From assembly GCF_003224335.1 (NCBI RefSeq), contig NZ_QKLF01000001.1, positions 744,001-808,000 of the forward strand: a stretch of DNA of 64,000 bases, written 5' to 3'. A program made the translations under genes and the position numbers. Below are positions 8,594-19,128 of the stretch, in pieces (the first letter of the stretch is position 1; the number at the start of each line of letters is the position of its first letter). The notes under the pieces are model-generated. The model searched no databases. It worked only from the letters and a program-made list of their open reading frames with translations, and was not told the DNA's origin. This DNA is from Curtobacterium sp. MCJR17_055. Its GTDB lineage: Bacteria; Actinomycetota; Actinomycetes; Actinomycetales; Microbacteriaceae.

Positions 8594-8681
8594 ACCGGTC
8601 GGTCTGTCCCCAGCCCGAGGGGCGTGCGAGCCACTGCGCGCGGAAGTGCCCGCAGCGTTACCGAATCGCGACCCGTCCGAA

Positions 8682-8743
8682 TTGACAGCCCGGGCGAGCC
8701 TGTGCGTAGGATTACCTCCGTTCCTCGATGTGACCGTTCACAT
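8682..8743 (+). promoter_or_regulatory. Promoter and LacI operator of the sugar ABC operon
   Basis: TTGACA at 8682-8687 and TAGGAT at 8707-8712 (19-bp spacer) form a good promoter. The 16-bp palindrome ATGTGACCGTTCACAT (8728-8743) lies about 10 bp after the expected start site, so repressor bound there should block elongation or initiation. It differs from its twin at 7523-7538 at only two positions, one in each half of the palindrome. Confidence 0.65.
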
Positions 8744-8865
8744 GGCCCGTCACACGGGGGACACCGGACGCGACAACGAAGTCCGCACGCACCCTCGTGC
8801 CCTTCGGATGCCGCAGCTGTTCCACCGAAGGACTGCCGCATCGCAGCGGCAGAAGGAGATGCACC

Positions 8866-10469
<1,604 letters not shown>

Positions 10470-10473
<4 letters not shown>

Positions 10474-11762
10474 ACAACCTGAAACTGCTCTTCGGCAAGG
10501 GCAACAGCATCGGCCAGTACGGCATGATCATCGCGCTCGTCGTGCTGCTCATCCTGTTCTCGATCACGACCCAGGGGCTCATCCTCGAGCCCACCAACGT
10601 GATCAACCTGTTCCTGCAGTACTCCTACATCCTCATCCTCGCGCTGGGGATGGTCATGGTGATCATCGCCGGCCACATCGACCTGTCGGTCGGTTCGGTC
10701 GCGGCGGTCGTCGGCATCGTCGTGGCGCAGTCCATGGCGGTCTGGCACTTCCCGGTCTGGGCGGCGATCGTCCTCGGGCTCGCCATCGGCGCGCTGATCG
10801 GTGCGTGGCAGGGCTTCTGGGTGGCGTTCGTGAAGGTCCCGGCCTTCATCGTGACGCTCGCCGGTCAGCTCATCTTCCGTGGTGCGAACCAGATCATCGG
10901 CTCGTCCACCTCGGTCCCCGTCCCGGACGCGTACACCCCGATCGGCGCCGGCTTCCTCGGTGACTTCGGTCCCGACTTCGGTTTCAGCAACGGCACGCTC
11001 ATCATCGGGCTCGCGACGATCGCCGCGCTGATCATCATCGAGGCCCGTGGCCGTGCCCGCCGCAAGAAGATGCACGCCGACGTCCCGCCGCTGTGGGTCT
11101 CGATCGTCCGCACGGGCATCCTCGTCGCCGTCACGCTCTTCGCGACCTACCTGTTCGCCGCCGGCCCGGTCGGCACCTCGGTCCCGATCGTCGCGATCAT
11201 CCTCGGCGTCCTGACCATCGTCTACGGCTTCGTCACGAAGAACACGATCTTCGGCCGCCAGGTCTACGCCGTCGGTGGCAACGCCAACGCCGCGGTCCTG
11301 TCCGGTGTCTCCGCGAAGAAGGTCAACTTCTTCGTCATGATGAACATGTCGGTCCTCGCCGCGATCGCCGGCATGGTCTTCGTCGCCTACTCGGGCGCCT
11401 CGGGCCCCGCGGACGGCACCGGCTGGGAGCTCGACGCGATCGCCGCCGTGTTCGTCGGTGGTGCCGCCGTCGCCGGTGGTGTCGGCACGATCTCCGGCTC
11501 GATCATCGGTGGTCTCGTCATGGCGCTGCTGTCGAACGGCCTGCAGCTCATGGGTCTCGAGTCGAACCGCGTCCAGATCATCCGCGGTCTCGTCCTGCTC
11601 GTCGCCGTCGCCTTCGACGTGTACTCGAAGTCGCAGGGCCGCCCGTCGCTGATCGGCGGCATGATGCGGCAGTTCCAGCGCAAGGACACCGAGGACAACA
11701 CGATCGGTGCGCAGCAGCCGCGCTCGATCGAGGACCAGCCTGAGAAGGTCACCCTCCCCTAG
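10470..11762 (+). CDS. Sugar ABC transporter permease (CUT2, GguB/XylH type)
   Basis: 430 aa polytopic membrane protein with about 10 hydrophobic segments. It has the conserved [21 protein letters not shown] motif of CUT2 permeases (two adjacent parts) and the coupling-region run [19 protein letters not shown]. The length, with a central cytoplasmic loop containing RARRKKM, resembles the longer GguB/MmsB/XylH proteins rather than RbsC. Translationally coupled to the ATPase gene. The short hydrophilic C-terminus ([19 protein letters not shown]) should be cytoplasmic. Confidence 0.9.
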
Positions 11763-11771
11763 CTCGGGGAT

Positions 11772-11799
11772 CCCGGCGGTCGGGTGACCGGCCGCCGGG
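11772..11799 (+). promoter_or_regulatory. Intercistronic hairpin between permease and binding-protein genes
   Basis: CCCGGCGG (11772-11779) pairs with CCGCCGGG (11792-11799) just after the permease stop. There is no U-run, so it is more likely an RNA-stabilising or partially terminating structure. Such hairpins commonly let the binding protein accumulate differently from the membrane subunits. Confidence 0.45.
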
Positions 11800-11869
11800 A
11801 CACCCGGTACGACCCATCCACCACAGCGGGGCCCCGGCCCCACCTCCTCAACGAAGAGAAAGCAATCAC

Positions 11870-12988
11870 ATGCGCAAGAAGATCGTCGCCGGCGTCAGCC
11901 TGGCGCTCATCGCGGGCCTCGCCCTCAGCGGCTGCTCGGCCCGTGGCAACACGGAGGGCTCCGACTCGGGTTCGGGCTCCGGCTCCAGCTCGACCATCAA
12001 GAAGGGCGACCTCATCGGCGTCGCCCTCCCGGCGAAGACCTCGCAGAACTGGGTGCTCGCGGGCGCCGCGTTCAAGAAGTCGATCGAGGAAGCCGGCTTC
12101 AAGGCCGACATCCAGTACGCCAACGCCGGCAGCCCGGTCCCGGACCAGCAGTCGCAGATCTCCGGCATGGTCACCAAGGGTGCCAAGGCCGTCATCATCG
12201 GTGCCGCCGACGGTTCGCAGCTCGGCTCGCAGGTGAAGGCCGCCAAGGCCGCCGGTGCGACCGTCATCGCCTGGGACCGCAACATCCTGAACACCGAGAA
12301 CGTCGACTACTACGTCGCGTTCAACAACTTCAAGGTCGGCCAGCTCCAGGCGCAGGCGCTCCTCAAGGGCCTCGAGGAGAAGAAGGGCGACAAGCCGTAC
12401 AACGTCGAGATCTTCGCCGGTTCGCCGGACGACGCCAACGCCACCGTGTTCTTCAACGGTGCGATGGACGTCCTGCAGCCGAAGATCGACGACGGCACGC
12501 TGAAGGTCACCTCGGGCCAGACCACCTTCCAGAAGGTCGCCACCCAGGGCTGGCTCGCGCAGAAGGCCCAGTCGCGCATGACGGACCTCCTGGCCCAGTA
12601 CTACACGGGTGACACCGAGCTCGACGGCGTCCTCTCCCCGAACGACACCCTGGCCCGCGCCATCCTCACCGCGACCAAGGCCGCCGGCAAGGACAACCCC
12701 GTCGTGACCGGTCAGGACTCCGAGACCGCGTCGATCCCGCTCATCATGCAGGGCACGCAGTACTCGACCATCTACAAGAACACCACCGACGAGGCCCAGG
12801 CCGCGATCGACCTGGTGTCCGACCTGGCCGACGGCAAGAAGCCGGAGACCGTGAAGGACAAGAACAACGACAACGGCAAGAAGATCGTCCCCACCGTCGA
12901 GCTGACCCCGGTCCTCGTCACCAAGGACAACGCCGTCGAGGCCTACAAGAACGACGCGACGCTCTCCGAGCTCGCCAAGAAGGGCTGA
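11870..12988 (+). CDS. Sugar-binding lipoprotein (ChvE-like) of the ABC importer
   Basis: 372 aa. A lipoprotein signal ends in LALSGC, with the lipidated Cys at residue 22, followed by a Ser/Gly-rich linker (SDSGSGSGSSS). The mature part is a type I periplasmic-binding fold of the sugar-binding class: GVALPAKTSQNWVLAG at the first strand, VIIGAADGSQLGSQVKAAK, and WDRNILNTENVDYYVAFNN. These resemble ChvE/multiple-sugar-binding proteins of GguAB-type importers. It is extracellular and membrane-anchored. It captures the sugar and delivers it to the permease. The ligand (galactose, arabinose, xylose or similar) cannot be fixed from sequence. Confidence 0.88.
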   Translation: MRKKIVAGVSLALIAGLALSGCSARGNTEGSDSGSGSGSSSTIKKGDLIGVALPAKTSQNWVLAGAAFKKSIEEAGFKADIQYANAGSPVPDQQSQISGMVTKGAKAVIIGAADGSQLGSQVKAAKAAGATVIAWDRNILNTENVDYYVAFNNFKVGQLQAQALLKGLEEKKGDKPYNVEIFAGSPDDANATVFFNGAMDVLQPKIDDGTLKVTSGQTTFQKVATQGWLAQKAQSRMTDLLAQYYTGDTELDGVLSPNDTLARAILTATKAAGKDNPVVTGQDSETASIPLIMQGTQYSTIYKNTTDEAQAAIDLVSDLADGKKPETVKDKNNDNGKKIVPTVELTPVLVTKDNAVEAYKNDATLSELAKKG

Positions 12989-13005
12989 GCCTGCCCGCTC
13001 CAGCA

Positions 13006-13039
13006 GAAGGGCCCCGTCGCGTCAGCGCCGGGGCCCTTC
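13006..13039 (+). terminator. Terminator of the sugar importer operon
   Basis: GAAGGGCCCC (13006-13015) and GGGGCCCTTC (13030-13039) form a perfect 10-bp stem around a 14-nt loop, about 18 bp after the binding-protein stop. The downstream bases (CTCGTTCCC) are only weakly U-rich. Confidence 0.75.
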
Positions 13040-13141
13040 CTCGTTCCCGCCCCCGCCGCGGCGTTCCCGGGCGCCGGCCTGGAGGCCCGCCCCGCGCCTC
13101 CAGGCCGGCTCGGTGTGCCCGTGCGCCGGTAGCGTGTCCCC

Positions 13142-13480
13142 GTGGCCGAGGGTGCGGTGATGGAGGTGCGGGCGGTCCTCGCGCTCCTCGAACCGGTGTT
13201 CCGCGAGATGCTGCACGCCGACGAGCTGCGCTCGACCCGCTTCCACCTCACCCCGGCTGACGACCCGTGGGGGCACGCCCTCCAGCCGGACGACCTGGTC
13301 GAGACGAACAACGCGGTCGTGTGGTGGCGGATCGCCGGAGAGCGTGGAGTGTCCGGGGGGCTCTGGCTCGACGACGGGCCCGAGATGATGGCCCGCTTGG
13401 TGCAGAGTGCCCTGCAGGAGTTCATCGCCGAGAGCCGCTTCGGCTGGGGACAGTTCCGCGGGCCGCACGACCTCCCCTGA
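13142..13480 (+). CDS. Hypothetical protein
   Basis: 112 aa, not recognised. The GTG at 13142 gives MAEGAVMEVRAVLALLEPVF; an ATG at 13160 is an alternative. The protein is soluble, with balanced charge and conserved-looking aromatic content (NNAVVWWRIAGERGV, SRFGWGQFRGPHDLP). Codon use resembles the surrounding chromosome. No neighbour suggests a role: it lies between the importer terminator and a converging methyltransferase. Confidence 0.55.
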   Translation: MAEGAVMEVRAVLALLEPVFREMLHADELRSTRFHLTPADDPWGHALQPDDLVETNNAVVWWRIAGERGVSGGLWLDDGPEMMARLVQSALQEFIAESRFGWGQFRGPHDLP

Positions 13481-13567
13481 CTGCTCGCCCGCCGGTCCTC
13501 CGCACCGGCCTGGAGGCCCGATCCGCGCCCCTCCGCACCGGCCCGGTCCGGCGTCCGGTCGCGTCGG

Positions 13568-14187
13568 TCAGCGCACCGCGAGCAGCGCGCCGTGCGGGCG
13601 GGGGCCCGGCGTCGCCACTGTCCGGGTGTGGACCTCGAGCACCGTGAAACCGGCGGCGCGGACCGCGTCGGCCAGTGCGTCGGGCGGCAGCGGTACGCGG
13701 TCGTCACCGCGTGGTCGAACGGCGCTGCGCGATCGCCGGTGAAGAAGCCGACGAGCAGCCCGCCGCCCGGGCGGAGGACCCGCGCCGCCTCCGCCAACGG
13801 CCGACCGATGCCCGCCGGGCCGTGGTGGATGAGCGAGTACCAGGCGAGCACGCCGGCGAAGTGCCCGTCCTCGGCCGGCACGTCGTCGACGCTGCCCAGG
13901 TGGAACCGAGCGGACGGATGGGTCCGCCGCGCGTGCTCGACGAACGCCGGCACCTGGTCCAGTCCGACGACGTCGAGCCCCCGGTCGGCGAGGTGGCCAC
14001 TCCAGTGGCCGGGACCGCACCCGGCGTCGAGCACGGGGCCGCCGAGCCCCGCCGCCCACGTCGTGACGAGGTGGACGTCGGCAGCGTGCATCGACACCAT
14101 GGACCCGAGCTGCTCGGTGTACTCGGCTGCGCGCCGTCCGTACGCGTCCCGGACGGCGCCGCTGTCGGCCCCCGAGCCGGTGGACAT
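13568..14187 (-). pseudogene. Class I SAM-dependent methyltransferase, broken by a 1-nt frameshift
   Basis: The N-terminal part (from ATG 14187, MSTGSGADSGAVRDAYGRRA) has SAM motif I PVLDAGCGPGHWSGHL and post-motifs LAWYSLIHHGP and ARVLRPGGGLLVGFF. After DHAVTTAY the frame turns into an Arg/Pro/Ser-rich run typical of a wrong phase. The adjacent frame carries the natural C-terminus PPDALADAVRAAGF...HTRTVATPGPRPHGALLAVR and ends at 13568. The span is 620 nt, one base short of a multiple of three, so a single missing base near 13685-13692 would join the two. It may be a real pseudogene or a sequence error. The gene starts 2 bp after the stop of the upstream copD-ctaG gene. Confidence 0.8.
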
Positions 14188-14189
14188 GC

Positions 14190-16271
14190 TCAGTCGCGCC
14201 GCTGCATCGCCGACAGGCGCTCGTTGTACGCGTCGAGCTCGGCGTCGCCGTCCCGCTCCGCCTGGCGGTCCTTCCGCTTGGCGGTGCGCTCGTCCGACCG
14301 CACCCAGTTGCGCACGACGATGAGCACGACGAACACCATCGGCAGCTCGGAGGCGCCCCACGCGATGCCGCCGCCGGTGTGCTGGTCGTCGAGCAGTGCC
14401 GCGTCGTTCGTCTGTCCGAGGGCGTGGAACCAGTCGATCGCGTACACCGACTGCGACGTCATCACCGCGACGCCGAAGAACGCGTGGAAGGCCAGGGTCG
14501 CGAGCAGGGCGATGATGAGGATCGGGTACTGCGGGCGCTGGGGGCCCGGGTCGATGCCGACGAACACCCAGAAGAACAGGTACCCGCTCAGGACGAAGTG
14601 CACGATCATCACGATGTGCCACTCGTGGGACTGCATCGCGTACTCGAACGCCGGCGTGAAGTAGAACACGACGAGGGACCCGGCGAAGACCACCCCGGCG
14701 ACCGCGGGCTTCGCGAGGAACTGCATCCACCGCGAGTGCACGAAGAGCATGAGCCATTCACGGGCACCGCGTGAGCCGTCGTTGCGCACCGGCAGGGTCC
14801 GCAGCGCGAGGAGCACCGGACCGCCGAGCACGAGCGGCAGCGGGACGAACATCATGAGCAGCATGTGCTGCACCATGTGCGACGAGAAGTGGATCATGCC
14901 GTAGACGGCCGGTCCCCCGGAGGTCGTCCAGATGAACACGGCGCAGCCGACGAGCCAGGCGATGGTCCGGCCGACCGGCCAGGAGTCACCGCGCTGCTTG
15001 AGCTTGCGGACGCTCCACAGGTACCAGCCGGCGCCGACCAGGGCGAGCGCGAGCCACATCCAGTCGATGTGCCAGTGCGACAGGTAGGTCTGCATCGTCT
15101 GCTCGGGCGGGTACGGGTACCCGATGAGCCCGGAGCGGGTGTCGGCCCCGGTCTCCGGCGTCTGCGGGATCGGCGGCTGGCTGCGGGCGACGGCGACCGA
15201 GACGCCGATCGCGACGGCCATGAACACGATCTCGGCCAGGGCGAAGCGGACGAACAGTCGGCGGTCGGTCGGGGCGCGGAGCAGCCCGGGCACGAGCTTG
15301 CGGCGCTGTACGACCCCGGCGATCCCGAGGAGCACGAGGATCGCGGCCTTCGTCGTGATGAGCCAGCCGTAGGGCGTCGTGACGAGGTCGAGCGGCCCGG
15401 TCAGCCGGAGCTGCGCGTTGACGATGCCGGAGAACGCCACGGCGGCGAAGGCCCACCCGGCGAGCGTGGAGTACCGCGCGACGACCCGTCCGGTGGCGCC
15501 CTTCGTCCGGACACGCAGGAGCACGACGGCGACGAGTCCACCGGCCCAGACGCACACGCCGAGCAGGTGCACGGCGAGCGAGTTGACGGCGTTCGCGTGC
15601 TCGAGCGAGCCGGCGGCGTGGCCGGAGAGCGCGAGCGGCAGCAGGGCGAACAGCGCGGCGACCGTGGCGACGGCGAGGGTCGTGGCCCGGGTGGCGAACG
15701 CGGCGACGAGCGTGGCGATGAGCACGGCCGCGGCGGAGACGACGAGCGACTGCCCGATCTCGACCTGGAATGCGAAGAGCAGGAAGTTGCGGGCGAAGAC
15801 GGGGCTCGTCAGCGGGACGCCGAGGGTGTTCGCCCCGGTCAGGACGATCCCGGCGACCGCGGCGAGGAACCAGACCGACCCGGAGACCGCCGCCCACCGA
15901 GCGGCCCGGTGCTGCACGGAGGACATCGCCCCGTGGTCGGCCTTCTGCGCGGGCAGCGCGAACGCGGCGACGATGAGCAGACCGACGGTCAGCGCGGCGA
16001 CCCCGTCGTGCACACCACGGGCGGCGACGAGACCGAACTGCACGACGTCACCCGCGGAGACGAGCTGCTGGTTCGCGGTGAACGCCCCGGTGATCGTCAT
16101 CCCGAGGAGCGCGCACGCCACGACGAGCGGCAGGGCGATCACGAGGACGGTCGCGACGGTGGACGTGCGGGTGGTGACGGGCGCGGTCTCCGGTGCCGGG
16201 CCTCCCGGTCGGGAGGCGGTGTCCGGACGACCTGCGGCGTCGGGGTGGGGCTGGGGTGACGTGACGGCCAT
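14190..16271 (-). CDS. Fused CopD-like copper protein / CtaG cytochrome c oxidase assembly protein
   Basis: 693 aa membrane protein. After a Pro-rich cytoplasmic tail, the N-terminal half has about 8-9 hydrophobic helices with a CopD-like domain (HLLGVCVWAGGLVAVVLL, AHVRTKG-type loop, WLITTKAAILVLLGIAG). The C-terminal half is a caa3_CtaG domain: YLSHWHIDWMWLALALVGAG, VYGMIHFSSHMVQHMLLMM, LVLGGPVLLALRTLP, and repeated His pairs. Such fusions are common in actinobacteria and are thought to handle copper for cytochrome oxidase assembly. The start MAVTSPQPHPDAAG at 16271 was chosen because the frame upstream is antisense to the GAF-ANTAR gene. Confidence 0.85.
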   Translation of the reverse strand: MAVTSPQPHPDAAGRPDTASRPGGPAPETAPVTTRTSTVATVLVIALPLVVACALLGMTITGAFTANQQLVSAGDVVQFGLVAARGVHDGVAALTVGLLIVAAFALPAQKADHGAMSSVQHRAARWAAVSGSVWFLAAVAGIVLTGANTLGVPLTSPVFARNFLLFAFQVEIGQSLVVSAAAVLIATLVAAFATRATTLAVATVAALFALLPLALSGHAAGSLEHANAVNSLAVHLLGVCVWAGGLVAVVLLRVRTKGATGRVVARYSTLAGWAFAAVAFSGIVNAQLRLTGPLDLVTTPYGWLITTKAAILVLLGIAGVVQRRKLVPGLLRAPTDRRLFVRFALAEIVFMAVAIGVSVAVARSQPPIPQTPETGADTRSGLIGYPYPPEQTMQTYLSHWHIDWMWLALALVGAGWYLWSVRKLKQRGDSWPVGRTIAWLVGCAVFIWTTSGGPAVYGMIHFSSHMVQHMLLMMFVPLPLVLGGPVLLALRTLPVRNDGSRGAREWLMLFVHSRWMQFLAKPAVAGVVFAGSLVVFYFTPAFEYAMQSHEWHIVMIVHFVLSGYLFFWVFVGIDPGPQRPQYPILIIALLATLAFHAFFGVAVMTSQSVYAIDWFHALGQTNDAALLDDQHTGGGIAWGASELPMVFVVLIVVRNWVRSDERTAKRKDRQAERDGDAELDAYNERLSAMQRRD

Positions 16272-16391
16272 ACCTGTCTCGGGTCGGTTCCGTCCGCGGT
16301 CCGCGGACCCTCCATCGTAGGCGCGCGGGTCTGGACGCGCGAGGGCAGGATGCTGCGCGGCGTCCCGGGCCACCCCCGTACGCTCGGGCGG

Positions 16392-17126
16392 GTGACGACG
16401 ACGACAGAGTTCGACGACCAGGACCGGTTCGACCACGTGCTCGGCGCGGTCGCCGCCGTGCTGGACCCGTCGCTCGACGTCCTCGACGCCATGACCCGGG
16501 CGGTGGACGCATGCGTGCGGTGGACCGGGTCCGCCGAGGCGGGGATCGTCCTGGCCGACCGGTCCGGCGTCCTGCACGTGATCGCCTCGACGAGCGAGCG
16601 GGGCATCGACGCCGAGGAAGCCCAGCTCGGCACGAACGAGGGGTCCTGTCTGGACTGCTACCGGACCGGCGGGACGATCGACGTCCCGGACGTCTCCACG
16701 AAGGCCGCGGAATGGCCGACCTTCGTCCAGACCATGAGCGACCGCGGACTGATCGGCACCTTCGCCGAGCCCATCCGGCTGCGGACCGCGACCATCGGAT
16801 GCCTGTGCGTCTTCGCGGACCACGACCGGGGACACGACGACCAGGACGTCGTGATGATCCAGTTGCTCGCCGACGCGGCCTCCGCGGCTCTGGCACGCCA
16901 CCGCGCGCAGGGGACGCAACGGACGCTCGACGAGCAGATCGCGGACGCCCTGGAGGCCCGGGTGCTGCTCGAACAGGCCAAGGGCGCGTTGGCGTACCGG
17001 CGGGACGTCCAGATCGACGAGGCCTTCCGGGTCCTCCGGGACGGCGCCGTGCGCACCGGCCGCGGTCTGCGCGACGTCGCCGCGGACGTCATCCAGCACG
17101 GGGCCGACCTGCGCGAGCTCGCCTGA
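16392..17126 (+). CDS. GAF and ANTAR domain regulator (1)
   Basis: 244 aa from a GTG at 16392. Residues about 25-160 form a GAF sensor domain (GSCLDCYRTGGTIDVPDVST and FAEPIRLRTATIGCLCVFA blocks). Residues about 180-240 form an ANTAR RNA-binding domain (EARVLLEQAKGALAYRRDV...DEAFRVLRDGAVRTGRGLRDVA). ANTAR proteins bind dual-hairpin RNA motifs and prevent transcription termination. Its signal and RNA targets are unknown. It is divergent from the CopD-CtaG gene and faces two minus-strand paralogues. Confidence 0.85.
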   Translation: MTTTTEFDDQDRFDHVLGAVAAVLDPSLDVLDAMTRAVDACVRWTGSAEAGIVLADRSGVLHVIASTSERGIDAEEAQLGTNEGSCLDCYRTGGTIDVPDVSTKAAEWPTFVQTMSDRGLIGTFAEPIRLRTATIGCLCVFADHDRGHDDQDVVMIQLLADAASAALARHRAQGTQRTLDEQIADALEARVLLEQAKGALAYRRDVQIDEAFRVLRDGAVRTGRGLRDVAADVIQHGADLRELA

Positions 17127-17145
17127 CGGTCGGCCCCGGTCATCC

Positions 17146-17856
17146 TCAGATCGAGACGGTCCGCTCGACGACCTGCCGCGCGGTCTCCGCGAGCGGCACC
17201 TGGTGGGACCGCGCGTAGGACCGGAGCATCACGAACGCCTGGTCCATGTCGACCTCGTGCGTCTGCGCGAGGAACCCCTTGGCCTGCTCGATGACCACCC
17301 GGCTGTCGAGCGCCCGCTGGAGCTGGTCGCGCGCGATGGTGGCCCGCTCGAGTCCGCGCTGCTGCAGGATGCTGATGGTCGCGACGTCCGTCAGCGCCTG
17401 GGCGGCGACGATGTCCTCGTCGCCCAGCGCACCCGGCCGCTCGCGGTAGAGGTTCATCGAGCCGAGCGTCTCGTCCCGCAGACGGAGCGGGATGGCGTGC
17501 ACCGACGCGTACCCGAACCGCTCCGACGCCGCTGCGAACGCTGGCCACCGTCGGCGCAACTCGGCGGTGCTGCCCACGGTGACGACCCGGCCGGTGCGGT
17601 AGGCCTCGACGCAGGGACCTTCGCCGGCGTCGAGCTGCATGACGCCGACGAGGTTGCTCCGCTCGCTGGTCGACGCGACCAACTCGAGTTCGTCGGTCCG
17701 GGTCGCGAGCATGATGCCGGCCGCGGTGACGTCGAACAGGTCCGCTGCCTTCCCCACCAGCATCTGGAGCAGTTCGATGACGTCGTAGTCGTCGACGAGG
17801 GTGTCGGCGAGGGTGACGAACGTGTCGACGAGGCGTTGCTCTCTGCTCTGCGTCAT
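17146..17856 (-). CDS. GAF and ANTAR domain regulator (2)
   Basis: 236 aa. The GAF domain spans residues about 20-165 (TLVDDYDVIELLQMLVGKAA, GEGPCVEAYRTGRVVTV, AIPLRLRDETLGSMNLYR). A C-terminal ANTAR follows (LDSRVVIEQAKGFLAQTHEV, DMDQAFVMLRSYARSHQVPL, AETARQVVERTV). This is a predicted antiterminator like its neighbours. Its ATG overlaps the stop of the upstream paralogue (ATGA at 17854-17858 region), so the two are one operon. It converges on regulator 1 with about 20 bp between stops. Confidence 0.87.
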   Translation of the reverse strand: MTQSREQRLVDTFVTLADTLVDDYDVIELLQMLVGKAADLFDVTAAGIMLATRTDELELVASTSERSNLVGVMQLDAGEGPCVEAYRTGRVVTVGSTAELRRRWPAFAAASERFGYASVHAIPLRLRDETLGSMNLYRERPGALGDEDIVAAQALTDVATISILQQRGLERATIARDQLQRALDSRVVIEQAKGFLAQTHEVDMDQAFVMLRSYARSHQVPLAETARQVVERTVSI

Positions 17857-18572
17857 CAGCGGTCTTCTTTCCGTGCGGGGTCGTTTGTGCGTGGGTCTCG
17901 GAAGTCGATGCGCCGCTCGATGACGGCTTCGGCTATGGCGCGGAGGGGCTGCCCGTCCGCGAAGGCGCGTGCACGGAGGACCAGCAGCGCGTTCTCCGGA
18001 GTGAGGCCCAGCTGGGCGACCACCATGCCGGTCGCCTGGTGCACGTGACGCCCGGACGAATGTGTGACGGAGACGGCAGAGGTGGCGATGCCGCCTTCGA
18101 GGTCACGCGTCGTCGTGTACAGGACACGGAGCGCGGCCAGCCCGGCGAGCAGCTTCGCCTCGGAGAGCTCGGCGGGTGCGAGCGGCTGGGTCTCGAGTCG
18201 GTACAGCGTCACGGCGCCGATGTCGAAGGTGCCGACGGAGAGCGGGAACGAGAGCAGCCCGGCCCATCCCGTCGCCCGCAGGGCCGCACGGGTGGACGGC
18301 CATTCGTCGTCGGTCGTCTCGCTCAGGTCGTAGGCGAGGACGGGAGCCCCACTCCGCAGCGCAGACCAGCCCGGGCCCTCACCGAGGAGCACCTGCTGTT
18401 CGTCCGACTCCGCGGCTCGCGGATCAGAGGCGGCGATCACGGCGCTGCCGAAGGGCCGACCGAGCGTGGAGAGCGCGGCGCCGGCCACCGGGAGGACGTC
18501 GACGAACGCACCCGCCAGGGCGTCGTCGTCGCCACCCTGGAGGCGACGGGCTGCGTCGGTGAAGGAAGTCAT
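17856..18572 (-). CDS. GAF and ANTAR domain regulator (3)
   Basis: 238 aa from ATG 18572 (MTSFTDAARRLQGGDDDALA). The GAF domain is more diverged but still recognisable (LLGEGPGWSALRSGAPVLAYDL and FPLSVGTFDIGAVTLYRLE). The C-terminal ANTAR-like region reads HVHQATGMVVAQLGLTPENALLVLRARAFADGQPLRAIAEAVIE, shown here in separate halves: HVHQATGMVVAQLGL and TPENALLVLRARAFADG. The longer reading to 18794 was rejected because the extension is Arg/Ser/His-rich with no motif. First gene of the two-gene ANTAR operon. Confidence 0.82.
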   Translation of the reverse strand: MTSFTDAARRLQGGDDDALAGAFVDVLPVAGAALSTLGRPFGSAVIAASDPRAAESDEQQVLLGEGPGWSALRSGAPVLAYDLSETTDDEWPSTRAALRATGWAGLLSFPLSVGTFDIGAVTLYRLETQPLAPAELSEAKLLAGLAALRVLYTTTRDLEGGIATSAVSVTHSSGRHVHQATGMVVAQLGLTPENALLVLRARAFADGQPLRAIAEAVIERRIDFRDPRTNDPARKEDR

Positions 18573-18797
18573 CGTCGGCCCCGGGCGAGGGAGCCCGTGG
18601 GTGTGGTGGTGGTGGTCATGGGTATCAGCGCTCCTGCGAGAAGTGGCTGCAGCGCGGGGGCTGGGTGCTGAAGCGGACACCTTCAGCCTAGTCGCGCGGA
18701 CTCCACCCACTCCGAGGTGCGCGCGGTTAGCGTTTCGGTAGCCCCAGACCCCGGCCGCTCGATCCATCAGATCCATGGCGAACAGCTGGAGCATCCT

Positions 18798-19097
18798 GTG
18801 CGCACATCACGTCGTCCCCCGTCCGCCGCGCGTCCCGTCCTCCGGCGCGCGAGCCTCCGTCGCACCGGCCGTGCTCGCCTGCGCCGCGTCGCCGTCCGCC
18901 TGGTCGGGGCAGTCGTCGGCCGCAGCGGGGCCGTACCGGACCAGGACCGCTGCCCGCGGACGCTGCACGGGCACCGCTGCCAGCTCCGTGAGGGCCACCC
19001 CGACTTCCACGCGGTCCACGACGGCTCGATCCGGATGCGCTGGCACGACCGCACCCTGCCCACCGACGACTGGGTCCTCGACGCCTTCGAGTCCTGA
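18798..19097 (+). CDS. Small Cys/His-containing hypothetical protein
   Basis: 99 aa from a GTG at 18798; weakly supported. The N-terminal half is very Arg-rich and of doubtful coding character. The C-terminal half looks real: CPRTLHGHRCQLREGHPDFH, then HDGSIRMRWHD and LPTDDWVLDAF, where a Cys-x7-Cys-x5-His-x3-His set could bind zinc. Similar short Cys/His knuckles occur in small actinobacterial proteins of unknown role. The true start could be further downstream. No functional context. Confidence 0.35.
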   Translation: MRTSRRPPSAARPVLRRASLRRTGRARLRRVAVRLVGAVVGRSGAVPDQDRCPRTLHGHRCQLREGHPDFHAVHDGSIRMRWHDRTLPTDDWVLDAFES

Positions 19098-19128
19098 CGG
19101 GGCACGGGCCGACGACTAGGCTTCCAGC

